This document shows, piece after piece, positions 56,811-64,000 of a stretch of 64,000 nucleotides of DNA. Position numbers and translations under genes: made by a program. Under the pieces are notes generated by a model, which did not search any database, was not told where the DNA came from, and saw only the letters and a list, made by a program, of their open reading frames with translations. This stretch comes from Kutzneria buriramensis (GTDB taxonomy: Bacteria; Actinomycetota; Actinomycetes; Mycobacteriales; Pseudonocardiaceae), in the NCBI RefSeq assembly GCF_043575855.1, contig NZ_CP144375.1:1178001-1242000 (forward strand). Reading direction: 5' to 3'. The number at the start of each line of letters is the position of its first letter. Position 1 is the stretch's first letter.

Positions 56811-57160
56811 GTACCCACGTGCCGCCCTTCCGGCTGCTCGAACCGGCCCTGACCGTCGCGGAAGCGCTGCTGGCGCGGGGGTTCCTGGCCGACGTCGCCG
56901 CCGCCCTGCCCGACGAGCGGGCGGCGGCGGCGCGGCTCAACGCCGCCTTGACCGGTTCCCTTCGTCTGCAACGGAATCCGTGGCGCCTCGCCGCCGACGG
57001 CGACCTCGCCACCGCCGCTCTCGGGCTCGCCCTGCTGGTGGTCGTCGACGGCTGGCGTCGGCTCAAACGCTGCGAGGTCTGCGCGGCGGCGTTCGTCGAC
57101 CGCACCAACGGCTGCTCCCGTCGCCGGTGCACGGTGCACCGACACCTCACGCGCCGCTAG
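56807..57160 (+). CDS. CGNR-like zinc-finger protein coupled to the L11 paralogue
   Basis: 117 aa from GTG 56807, overlapping the L11 stop by 4 bp. The N-terminal helical half (about 1-75) resembles the ABATE part of CGNR proteins. The C-terminus has LKRCEVCAAAFVDRTNGCSRRRC, then HRHLTRR where CGNR is expected; CxxC and C remain while the last ligand would be His. It may bind DNA or RNA. Tight coupling suggests it works with or regulates the L11 paralogue. Confidence 0.7.
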   Translation: MSTHVPPFRLLEPALTVAEALLARGFLADVAAALPDERAAAARLNAALTGSLRLQRNPWRLAADGDLATAALGLALLVVVDGWRRLKRCEVCAAAFVDRTNGCSRRRCTVHRHLTRR

Positions 57161-59444
57161 CGATCAGCTCCCGGATCACCGCCGCATCCCGTTCCGCCGC
57201 CTCGATCTCGTCGGGAATGGCGGGTTCCAGGCGCACAGGCATGTCCTTGTGGTGCGGAGTGCCGGCGATCGGGTCGCGGTCGTGGGCGTCGGTGATGAGG
57301 TTGATGCGCGGGCCGTGCCAGACGCGGCCGCCGTGGCCGTCGGGCACGGACATGCCGAAACCGTGCGGCAACGCGACCTGGGCCTTACGGAGGGAGTCGT
57401 CGATCTCGGCGCGGACGACGATGCGGCCGACGCGCGTCACGACGGCCACCCAGTCGCCTTCGGCGGCGCCGATGGCGGCCAGGTCGTCGGTACGGACGTG
57501 CAGCGCGCCCTCCTGATCGGTGCGCCGCCAGCTCGGCGGCCGCAGGATCTGGTTGGCGTTGTGCCGGCGGCGCTGGCCGTTGATCAGCGACAGCGGGTAC
57601 TCGGGGTCGGGACGGTCCCGCGCCGGGTCGAGCTTTTCCAGCCACGACAGCAGTTCCGGCACGGCCAAGTGCACGCGGTCGTGCCGCATGAGCTGCCAGA
57701 CCTCGTCGTACTCGTGCTTGGTGAAGGCCAGACCGCTGGGGCTGCGGAGAATCCGGTCGAACAGCTCGGCCGCCAGCGCCGGCCCCTCGAGGTCCGTTTC
57801 CAAAGCCCGTTGCACGGCAACGGACATCCGCTTGACGAGGGTCAGGCAGGCCGGCCACAGCACGGCCACCGACGCGGCCCCGTTGGGCAGCGTGGCGCCG
57901 AGCGTCCGGTACAGCAGCACCGGCGCGATCGCCGGATTCTCTTGCAGCAAAGGCGCTGCCGCCTTCAGCAGGTGTGCCGGGTCGACGTTCCGCAACGGCT
58001 CGATGTCCGGCATGACGCCGAGTTCCTCGAACAGGCGCGCGTAGATCTCCGCCTCGACGAGGGTGCCCGGCAGCGGCTCGAACAGCGGCGGCCGCAGGTG
58101 GAAGTAGTTGGTGGGGAACTCGAAGTCGAAGAACGTGAATTCCCACTTCTCGTGTTGGGACGCGGCCGGCAGCACGTAATCGGCGAGCGCGGCGGTCTCG
58201 GTGTAGGCCACGTCGATCACCACGGACAGCTCCGCGGCGCGGATCGCCCGCTCGGTGGCCAGGGTGTCGGCGGCGGTGTTGGCGGGATTGGAGGATTCCA
58301 CCCACAGCACCCGCGCCCGGTGCGGATGATCGGCGAGGATCTCCTCGGCCAGCGTGTTCAGCGGCAGCATGCCGCCGATGTACTCGAAGCCGGTGATCTC
58401 CGAGCGGTCGCCGCGGGATTCGCTCCACAGCGGCATCAGCCACGTGTGCAGCGCGTTGGTGCCGGGCCGGCCGAAATTGCCGGTCACCAGGTAGAGCAGC
58501 TTCTCCAGGTAGCTGTTCAGCGTCGAGTTGCGCCCCTGCTGGATGCCCAGCTCCACACGCACGGTCATCGCCTCGGCGGCGAGAATCAGATCCACCGCCT
58601 GGTCGACGTCGGCGCGGTCCACCTCGGCGTGCGCGATCCACTCGTCCACGGGAATCTTGCGCAGCGAGGCCGCGACCTCGTCGAAGCCCCCGGTGTGCTG
58701 CGCCAGGAACGCCTCGTCCTGGCCGCCGCGCTGCACGATCAGGGCCAGCATCGCGCCGAGCAGGTAGGCGTCGGTGCCCGGGCGCAGCGGCAGGTGCACG
58801 TCCGCGACCTCGGCCGTTTCCGTGCGCCGCGGATCCACCACGATCATCCGGCGCGCCGGGTCGTTCTTGATGTCGTTGACGGCGCTGCGGGCCCGGTTGA
58901 ACCCGTTGGCCAGCCACGGGTTGCAGCCGATCACCAGCAGCAGGTCGCACTCGTCGACGCCTTCGGCGGTGTGGTTGGTCTGGCCGCCGAACATCTTGCC
59001 GTTGACCCAGAAGTCGCCGGTCTTCTCCTGCGACAGCGCGCCGAAGAACCGCTTCGAGTTCATCCAGTTCCGCAGCGCGAGGCCGTACCCGCCGCCGGAG
59101 TGGTTGCCCTGGCCGCCGCCGCCCACGTACGCCAGCGACCCCGGCCGGTTCGCGGCGAGGTCCTCGTCCCGCACCGACCGCAGCTTCGCCGCGATCTCCC
59201 CCAGCGCCGTCTCCCAGCTCACCGCCTCGTGCGTGCCGTCCTCGCGGCGGCGAAGCGGCGTCGTCAGTCGGTCGCCGTGATCGCCGTACCAGGTCAGCCG
59301 CTGCGCCTTCTGGCACAGATACCCCCGCGACCTCGGGTTCTCCCGGTCGCCGCGGACGCGCGTGATCGCCCTGCCCTCCGTCTGCACCTCGATGCCGCAG
59401 TTGACGTAGCAGAGGCTGCACGCGGTCTTGTGCCAGTCCGTCAC
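57147..59444 (-). CDS. Molybdopterin (bis-MGD) oxidoreductase with N-terminal [4Fe-4S]
   Basis: 765 aa from GTG 59444. The N-terminal Fe-S motif is C9-X2-C12-X3-C16-X27-C44. Mo-cofactor signatures follow: CDLLLVIGCNPWLANGFN, IVVDPRRTETAEVADVHLPLRPGTDA, and LWVESSNPANT. The C-terminal half has a dinucleotide-binding domain with LHVRTDDLAAIGAAEGDWVAV. No twin-arginine signal is present, so it is cytoplasmic. It resembles FdhF/NasC-like formate or nitrate-type reductases; substrate not readable. The stop overlaps the convergent CGNR gene by 14 bp. Confidence 0.92.
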   Translation of the reverse strand: MTDWHKTACSLCYVNCGIEVQTEGRAITRVRGDRENPRSRGYLCQKAQRLTWYGDHGDRLTTPLRRREDGTHEAVSWETALGEIAAKLRSVRDEDLAANRPGSLAYVGGGGQGNHSGGGYGLALRNWMNSKRFFGALSQEKTGDFWVNGKMFGGQTNHTAEGVDECDLLLVIGCNPWLANGFNRARSAVNDIKNDPARRMIVVDPRRTETAEVADVHLPLRPGTDAYLLGAMLALIVQRGGQDEAFLAQHTGGFDEVAASLRKIPVDEWIAHAEVDRADVDQAVDLILAAEAMTVRVELGIQQGRNSTLNSYLEKLLYLVTGNFGRPGTNALHTWLMPLWSESRGDRSEITGFEYIGGMLPLNTLAEEILADHPHRARVLWVESSNPANTAADTLATERAIRAAELSVVIDVAYTETAALADYVLPAASQHEKWEFTFFDFEFPTNYFHLRPPLFEPLPGTLVEAEIYARLFEELGVMPDIEPLRNVDPAHLLKAAAPLLQENPAIAPVLLYRTLGATLPNGAASVAVLWPACLTLVKRMSVAVQRALETDLEGPALAAELFDRILRSPSGLAFTKHEYDEVWQLMRHDRVHLAVPELLSWLEKLDPARDRPDPEYPLSLINGQRRRHNANQILRPPSWRRTDQEGALHVRTDDLAAIGAAEGDWVAVVTRVGRIVVRAEIDDSLRKAQVALPHGFGMSVPDGHGGRVWHGPRINLITDAHDRDPIAGTPHHKDMPVRLEPAIPDEIEAAERDAAVIRELIASGA

Positions 59445-59556
59445 GCCGTCAGAGTTGCATAACGAGACTTAGCCGGTCAAGGCGGCGCGGCAATCCGTGC
59501 CGGCGATCGGGGAGAAACGCACTACCCTCGAACGCGCACCGGGGGGAGTTGATCAC

Positions 59557-59967
59557 ATGAGCCAGTATTTCGAGTTGGGCGACCGCACGCTCTGGAACCC
59601 GTCGAACGGGGTCGGACTGCTGTTCGTCCGGACGGCCAAGGCGATGGAGCCGGTGGTGGACCTGCCGTGCGGCATCGAGCCGTCTGTCACCGACGAGTGG
59701 GCCATCAACCTGCCGACGTTCGAACGATTCGTGCACGCGCTGGCGGATCGCTACCAACGCTCGACGCACCTGATCCTGCGCGGACTGACGGAGGGCTTCA
59801 TCGCGACGGCGATGGTCGTCCTCGAACGTGCGGGCGGCGAAGCACCGCCGGAGCCGGCGGCCGACGCGCCGATGGACAATCGCGACGTCAGCCCTGGGGG
59901 CGCACGCGCCGAGTCGGGGCGACTGGTGGACCTGAGGGACCGCTACGACCGGGTGATGCCGAGCTGA
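59557..59967 (+). CDS. DUF6086-like hypothetical protein
   Basis: 136 aa with GGGGGGAG before ATG 59557. It starts MSQYFELGDRTLWNPSNGVG, which I associate with the actinobacterial DUF6086 family. FERFVHALADRYQRSTHLILRGLTEGF forms the helical middle; the last 45 residues are disordered and acidic/basic mixed. Function unknown. It ends 25 bp into the convergent TetR gene. Confidence 0.7.
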   Translation: MSQYFELGDRTLWNPSNGVGLLFVRTAKAMEPVVDLPCGIEPSVTDEWAINLPTFERFVHALADRYQRSTHLILRGLTEGFIATAMVVLERAGGEAPPEPAADAPMDNRDVSPGGARAESGRLVDLRDRYDRVMPS

Positions 59968-60617
59968 TCACACCCGCCGAGGCCGCCGACAAGCAGGTCG
60001 GCGGCCCGGCGGACATCCGCGGTGACTGCGTCGACGAGCTCGGACGCCGGGCGGCCGTCGACATAGCGGGCCAGGGCGGCGAACTGCACTCGCCATAGGC
60101 CGACCAGCGCGATGGCGACTATCTGCGGTTCGGGATCGTCTGAGGGCACGCCGGCGCGAGCGGCGATGGCCTCGGCGATGACGCCGACGAGCCGGCCGGC
60201 CATCTCCCGTTGGTACGCGCGCAGCGGAGGGGTGGCGTCGATCAGGGCGGCGAAGCGGGCAAACCGCTCGACGGCGTCAGGCTGCGAGGCAAGCCAGGAG
60301 GCGACGGCGCGCAGCTCGCCGGCAAGGACGGTGAGGACCGCGTCCACTGGGGACTTCGCCGAGGCGAGGGCCGGACGGAGGGTGGCGATGGCGGTGTCGG
60401 GATGGTCGACGACCAGGGATTCCTTGGTCGGGAAGTAGTTGTAGACGGTTTTCTCCGACACTCCGCAGGCGGCGGCGACCTCGGCGACCCGCACGGCGTC
60501 GAAGCCGCGGTCGAGGAACATCTCGGTGGCGGTGTCGGTGAGCAGCTGCCGGGTCTGCCGCTTCTTGCGCTCACGCAGCCCCTCGCCGCCGGGGTCGGTC
60601 CAATCCACGGTGATCAT
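59943..60617 (-). CDS. TetR-family transcriptional regulator
   Basis: 224 aa from ATG 60617. The N-terminal helix-turn-helix is LLTDTATEMFLDRGFDAVRVAEVAAACGVSEKTVYNYFPTKESL. The C-terminal ligand domain is unassigned. It is divergent from the DUF1772 protein at 60690; two direct copies of a near-palindrome (60631 and 60665) lie between them and are the likely operators. It probably represses both genes. Confidence 0.9.
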   Translation of the reverse strand: MITVDWTDPGGEGLRERKKRQTRQLLTDTATEMFLDRGFDAVRVAEVAAACGVSEKTVYNYFPTKESLVVDHPDTAIATLRPALASAKSPVDAVLTVLAGELRAVASWLASQPDAVERFARFAALIDATPPLRAYQREMAGRLVGVIAEAIAARAGVPSDDPEPQIVAIALVGLWRVQFAALARYVDGRPASELVDAVTADVRRAADLLVGGLGGCDQLGITRS

Positions 60618-60630
60618 GTCGCCAGCATAG

Positions 60631-60678
60631 TTCAGTGGCTGTAACTTTGCTGTTGCTATCAACTTTCAGTGACTGTAA
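60631..60678. promoter_or_regulatory. Two likely TetR operators
   Basis: Copies TTCAGTGGCTGTAA (60631-60644) and TTCAGTGACTGTAA (60665-60678), 34 bp apart (about three helical turns). The core CAGTGACTG of the second copy is a perfect palindrome around one base. They lie in the gap between the TetR gene and the divergent DUF1772 gene. Confidence 0.7.
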
Positions 60679-60689
60679 AGTTCGCCCGC

Positions 60690-61145
60690 ATGAAGGCCGC
60701 CGAGTTGCTGAGCATCGTGCTGAACGCCCTGGTCATGGGCGTGTTCTGGGGACCGTGGATCGGACTGACCCGCTCGCTCGCGACATTCGAGCCGGCGGCA
60801 TTCCTGGCCATCGGCCACCGACTCAACCTCAACCTCGCGCCGCTGATGACCGTCCTGATGCCGGCCGCACTCCTGTCGACGGCGCCGACACTCGTGCTGT
60901 CGTACGGCAACCAGCCGACGACGTTCGCGGCGACACTGGCCGGGGCGGCGCTGTTCGCGGTGGCGCTGACCGTCACGGTCGCCGTCGAGGTGCCGATCGC
61001 CGTCCGGATCAAGTCCTGGTCGACGACCACGCTGCCGGCCGACTGGCGCCGGCACCGCGACCGCTGGGCCGCCGTGCACGTGATCCGCGTGGTGGCCGGC
61101 GTCCTCGGACTGGCACTGCTCGTCGCCGGCGCGCTCTACGGCTGA
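60690..61145 (+). CDS. DUF1772-like membrane protein
   Basis: 151 aa from ATG 60690; GTG 60669 lies within the TetR operator and is less likely. Four hydrophobic segments: LLSIVLNALVMGVFWGPW, LAPLMTVLMPAALLSTAP, ATLAGAALFAVALTVTVAVE and IRVVAGVLGLALLVAGALYG, with WRRHRDRWAAVHVIR before the last. It is a distant relative of the two cluster DUF1772 proteins but is controlled by TetR rather than SARP-type heptamers. Confidence 0.75.
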   Translation: MKAAELLSIVLNALVMGVFWGPWIGLTRSLATFEPAAFLAIGHRLNLNLAPLMTVLMPAALLSTAPTLVLSYGNQPTTFAATLAGAALFAVALTVTVAVEVPIAVRIKSWSTTTLPADWRRHRDRWAAVHVIRVVAGVLGLALLVAGALYG

Positions 61146-62200
61146 GGCAGCCGGGGTGCGACGGACCGCCGCACGACGATGTGGGTGCCCAGGACCACGT
61201 GCTGCTCCGGCGCGTCGGGGTCGTCGCGGTGCAGGGCAAGGCGCAGCGCTGTCCGCCCCAACTCGTCGTGCGGGATGTGCACGGTGGTCAGCGCGGGGTG
61301 GACGTCCTCGGCCGGGCTGAGGTCGTCGTAGCCGATGACCGACACCTCCCGCGGCACGTCCACGCCGGCGTCGCGCAGCGCCGCGACGGCGCCGGCGGCG
61401 ACGAGGTCGTCGCAGCCGAAGATGGCGGTGAACTCGACGCCGTCGGCCAGCAACCGTTGCGTGGCCTGGTAACCGAAGCGCCGGATCAGCGCGCCGGGGA
61501 CGATGAGCTCGGGCGGCATGGACAGCCCGTACGCCGACATAGCCCGCTTCACGCCGGCGAGGCGCTCGTTGGTGGTGGTGTTGCCCTCGACCCCGCCGAG
61601 GAACACGATCCGCCGGTGCCCGTTGGACAGCAGGTGGCTGGTGGCGGCGAACGCCCCGCCCTCGTTGTCGTACTCCACGACCGTGACGGGAAGGTCGGGG
61701 CCGGGCGACGGCCGTCCACACAGGACCAGCCGGGAATCGGCGCTGTGCAGGGCATGCGCGAGGGTCGCCATCCGCTCGCGGTACTCGGGCGTGTCGAGCA
61801 CGCCGCCGATCAGGCACACGGCCCCGGTGTTCTGCTCCCGCAGCATGGTCACGATGGCCAGCTCGCGGTCGGGATCCCCGTCGGTGGAGGAGATCAGGCA
61901 CAGCCGCTGCTCCAGCGCGGCCTGCCGCTCGATGCCGCGGGCGACGGTGTTGAAGAACGGCGCGGAGACGTCGGTGAGGATGATCGCCACGGTCTTGGGC
62001 TGGCCGCCGGACAGCGCCCGCGCGTGCGCGTTGACGACGTAGTCCAGCTCGCGGATGGCGCGTAGCACCTTGGTCCGGGTGGCGCCGGCGACGGGGTGGT
62101 TGCCGCTGAGCACCCGCGACACGGTCGCCGGCGAGACGCCCGCCTGCCGCGCCACGTCGCTGACCGTCGCCTTCGGAGTGCCACTGCCGCTGCGGGCCAT
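61136..62200 (-). CDS. LacI-family transcriptional regulator
   Basis: 354 aa. N-terminal LacI helix-turn-helix ATVSDVARQAGVSPATVSRVLSG with the hinge ALSGGQPKTVAII; then a periplasmic-binding-protein-like sugar domain with FGCDDLVAAGAVAALRDAG and SVIGYDDL. It controls sugar catabolism; the divergent sugar isomerase-like gene at 62304 is the likely target. An operator of LacI type lies at 62223. Its end overlaps the convergent DUF1772-like gene by 10 bp. Confidence 0.94.
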   Translation of the reverse strand: MARSGSGTPKATVSDVARQAGVSPATVSRVLSGNHPVAGATRTKVLRAIRELDYVVNAHARALSGGQPKTVAIILTDVSAPFFNTVARGIERQAALEQRLCLISSTDGDPDRELAIVTMLREQNTGAVCLIGGVLDTPEYRERMATLAHALHSADSRLVLCGRPSPGPDLPVTVVEYDNEGGAFAATSHLLSNGHRRIVFLGGVEGNTTTNERLAGVKRAMSAYGLSMPPELIVPGALIRRFGYQATQRLLADGVEFTAIFGCDDLVAAGAVAALRDAGVDVPREVSVIGYDDLSPAEDVHPALTTVHIPHDELGRTALRLALHRDDPDAPEQHVVLGTHIVVRRSVAPRLPQP

Positions 62201-62222
62201 CGCCCCGTCCCTCGTCGCCCGA

Positions 62223-62236
62223 TGAAACCGAATTCA
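62223..62236. promoter_or_regulatory. LacI-type operator
   Basis: TGAAACCGAATTCA, a 14-bp dyad TGAA-N2-CG-N2-TTCA with the central CG typical of LacI/GalR sites, in the gap between the LacI gene and the divergent sugar isomerase-like gene. Confidence 0.7.
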
Positions 62237-62303
62237 CACTATCTCACCGCGCCGTCGACGGTGTCGTTGACCGCGGGATGGCAACCGATTACCGTCCCCC
62301 GAC

Positions 62304-63065
62304 GTGGTCCGATACGGGTTCTCGACGCTCGGGCTGCCGGGCGCGTCCCTCGACGCCGTGCTCGCGCTGGCCGCGGAGGCCGGCTGCCAGGGGGTCGAGC
62401 TGCGGTGCGCCGAGGACGAGCCGGTCCGCCCCGACCTGGGTCTGACGGACCGCCGCGCGGTGGTGCGCAGATTCCAGCAGACCGGCATCGAGCCGCTGGG
62501 GCTCGCCTCGTACGTGAGGATCGGGCAGCCCGGCGACGACGCGCCGGTGATCGACGACGTGGTCCGGCACATCGCGCTGGCCGCCGACCTCGGCATCCCC
62601 GCGGTGCGAGTGTTCCCCGGCGGCGCGACCGCCGAAGCGGTGCGGCGTCTGAGCGCGATCGCCCCTACGGCCGCCGCGAACGGTGTGCGGATCCTGGTCG
62701 AGACCCACGACTCGCACCGGAACGCGCAAGCCGTCGCCGAGCTGCTCGATCTGGTCGACTCCCCCGCCGTCGGCGCCATCTGGGACGTCCTGCACACGCA
62801 CCTCGGCGGCGACGCCCCGGCCGACGCACTGAACCTGCTGTGGCCGCGTCTGGGCTACGTGCAAGTGAAGGACGCCGTCGACGACCTCACCCCGGTCCGT
62901 CTCGGCGCCGGCACGCTGCCGCTCGAAACCACGGTCGACGCGCTGCTCGACGCCGGCTACGACGGCTGGCTGGTCTGGGAGTACGAGGCGCGCTGGTACC
63001 CCGACGCGACGCCGCTGCCGGCCGTGCTGGCGGAAGGCATCGGCTGGCTCGACCGTTCCTCGTAG
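62304..63065 (+). CDS. Sugar phosphate isomerase/epimerase-like TIM barrel
   Basis: 253 aa from GTG 62304 (AP endonuclease family 2 / xylose-isomerase-like fold). Metal ligands are likely E in ILVETHDSHRN, D in AIWDVLHTH and E at the end of WLVWEYEARW. It probably isomerises or epimerises a sugar or inositol derivative. The neighbouring divergent LacI regulator and the operator between them support a catabolic role. Confidence 0.85.
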   Translation: MVRYGFSTLGLPGASLDAVLALAAEAGCQGVELRCAEDEPVRPDLGLTDRRAVVRRFQQTGIEPLGLASYVRIGQPGDDAPVIDDVVRHIALAADLGIPAVRVFPGGATAEAVRRLSAIAPTAAANGVRILVETHDSHRNAQAVAELLDLVDSPAVGAIWDVLHTHLGGDAPADALNLLWPRLGYVQVKDAVDDLTPVRLGAGTLPLETTVDALLDAGYDGWLVWEYEARWYPDATPLPAVLAEGIGWLDRSS

Positions 63066-63156
63066 TGGGACGCGGCGTGACCTTCCGGCCGGTTTCGACA
63101 CCGGTTCCGGGCAGCTCCACCCGTCCTGAACAGGAAGAACGCACCCGGTGTGACCC

Positions 63157-63192
63157 TTGACACTAAATAGGAAACTTTCCTAACTTATTGAC
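63157..63192 (+). promoter_or_regulatory. Leaderless promoter with palindromic operator in the spacer
   Basis: -35 TTGACA (63157-63162), 18-bp spacer, -10 TAACTT (63181-63186), ATG 6 bp later. The 15-bp perfect palindrome TAGGAAACTTTCCTA (63168-63182) fills the spacer and touches the -10 box, so a bound repressor would block RNA polymerase. Confidence 0.72.
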
Positions 63193-64000
63193 ATGCCAGA
63201 GACACCTGGAGTTCACCTCACGTTGGCCGAGCAACATGAGCTGTACACGGCTCGCTACTCGCGCCGGTCGCTGTTCCGCGCGGGCGCCGTCGGCGGCGCG
63301 GCACTGGCCGTGGGCGGGGTGTTACCCGCGACCGGTTCCGCCGCAACGGAAAAGGTCGCCGGCGCGGCGGTGCGGCCGTTCGGGCGGCACATCGCGTTCG
63401 GCGTGGATCCGTCGCAGCAGGTCGTGGTGTCCTGGCAGGTGCCGGCGGCGGTCACCGCGCCGTTCGTCCGCATCGGACTGAGCCCGACCGATCTGGGCCA
63501 GCCCATCACCCCCGAGGTGCGCACGCTGACCAGCCAGCTGTCCTGGCAGAAGCCGCTGGAGGACGAGCCGCTGGTCAAGCCGAAGACCGTGACGCAGTAC
63601 TACCTGCACGCCCGGCTGGATCAGCTGGTGCCGGACACGACCTACTTCTACGTGGTGGGGCACCAGGGTTTCGACCCCGCCGGCACGCTGGAGGGCGTGG
63701 CCACGTTCCACACCGCGCCGGCGGTGGGCCGGCCCGCGGCCTTCGGCTTCACCGCGTTCGGCGACCAGGGCGTCGGCTACAACGCGACGGCGACCACCGG
63801 CCTGATCTCCAGCCTGGCGCCGGCCTTCCACCTGCACATGGGCGACCTCAGCTACGCCAACCGCGACGGCGGCGGCGACACCACCGACGCGTACGACGCC
63901 CGGGTGTGGGACCAGTTCTTCGCGCAGAACGAGTCGGCGTCCGCCCAGATCCCGTGGATGATGGCGATCGGCAACCACGAGATGGAGCCGTGGTACGCGG
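63193..64000 (+). CDS. Tat-exported purple acid phosphatase-like metallophosphoesterase (3' end outside window)
   Basis: 269 residues are visible from ATG 63193; the C-terminus is off the window. A twin-arginine signal SRRSLFRAGAVGGAALAVGG (about 23-42) targets the Tat pathway. A fibronectin-like N-terminal domain (VDPSQQVVVSWQVP) precedes the catalytic domain with FGDQG, GDLSYA and GNHEM, three of the metal motifs of purple acid phosphatases. It probably releases phosphate outside the cell. Codon 44 is the rare TTA (63322-63324). Confidence 0.92.
   Translation, partial: MPETPGVHLTLAEQHELYTARYSRRSLFRAGAVGGAALAVGGVLPATGSAATEKVAGAAVRPFGRHIAFGVDPSQQVVVSWQVPAAVTAPFVRIGLSPTDLGQPITPEVRTLTSQLSWQKPLEDEPLVKPKTVTQYYLHARLDQLVPDTTYFYVVGHQGFDPAGTLEGVATFHTAPAVGRPAAFGFTAFGDQGVGYNATATTGLISSLAPAFHLHMGDLSYANRDGGGDTTDAYDARVWDQFFAQNESASAQIPWMMAIGNHEMEPWYA

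Noticed and set aside
57249..59462. 737-residue open frame on the plus strand
   Set aside because: Mirror of the molybdopterin oxidoreductase in high-GC DNA; rich in Arg, Gly, His and Val, no motifs, no ribosome site.

Overview
The window is high-GC actinomycete DNA, with GTG starts, stop/start overlaps of 1-8 bp and very few TTA codons. It fits a large-genome antibiotic producer of the Pseudonocardiales or Streptomyces kind; the genus cannot be fixed from sequence alone. No rRNA, tRNA, insertion sequence or CRISPR array was seen, and no gene-free stretch exceeds 300 bp.

Bases 1109-42664 are a biosynthetic cluster for a glycosylated aromatic (type II) polyketide. Its core at 20057-26140 (minus strand) encodes KS-alpha, chain-length factor, ACP, a TcmN-type aromatase/cyclase, a TcmI-type cyclase, a cupin, a DUF1772 oxygenase-like membrane protein, a beta-HAD-type dehydrogenase and an SDR. 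A SchA/CurD protein, P450s, an FAD monooxygenase, two ABM oxygenases and methyltransferases tailor the product. This set resembles spore-pigment (whiE), tetracenomycin and pentangular-polyphenol systems. Five GT1 glycosyltransferases and one GT2 enzyme flank the core. Deoxysugar genes (2,3-dehydratase, 3-ketoreductase, SpnQ/E1-type 3-dehydratase, DegT aminotransferase, 3,5-epimerase) are scattered and together match the forosamine-type route to a 4-amino-2,3,4,6-tetradeoxyhexose. Two separate A-PCP-C NRPS proteins could place an aminoacyl group on an amine or hydroxyl. A DrrAB-like ABC exporter completes the set. Glucose-1-phosphate thymidylyltransferase and 4,6-dehydratase genes are absent and must lie elsewhere.

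The most distinctive signal is regulatory. All six divergent intergenic regions of the cluster carry, on both strands, the same 33-bp layout: two heptamers of form NNC(C/G)ANN spaced 4 bp apart, then exactly 9 bp, then a NANNNT -10 box (12 of 12 promoters). This is the layout expected of SARP-activated promoters. A large SARP/NB-ARC regulator with a TTA codon at position 6 lies just to the right (43996-45813). Five of the twelve promoters put the start codon 6-7 bp after the -10 box, so those mRNAs would be leaderless. A MerR regulator inside the cluster has its own classic 19-bp-spacer promoter with a dyad.

Right of the SARP is ordinary accessory chromosome: a CDF metal exporter with a His-rich repeat and a divergent ArsR repressor, a two-component system, an esterase, an AhpD-like protein, an LCP cell-wall ligase, a GntR-controlled membrane protein, a divergent ribosomal protein L11 paralogue coupled to a CGNR-like protein, a molybdopterin oxidoreductase, TetR- and LacI-type regulators beside likely operators, and a Tat-exported purple acid phosphatase that runs off the right end. 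A secreted phosphoesterase runs off the left end.
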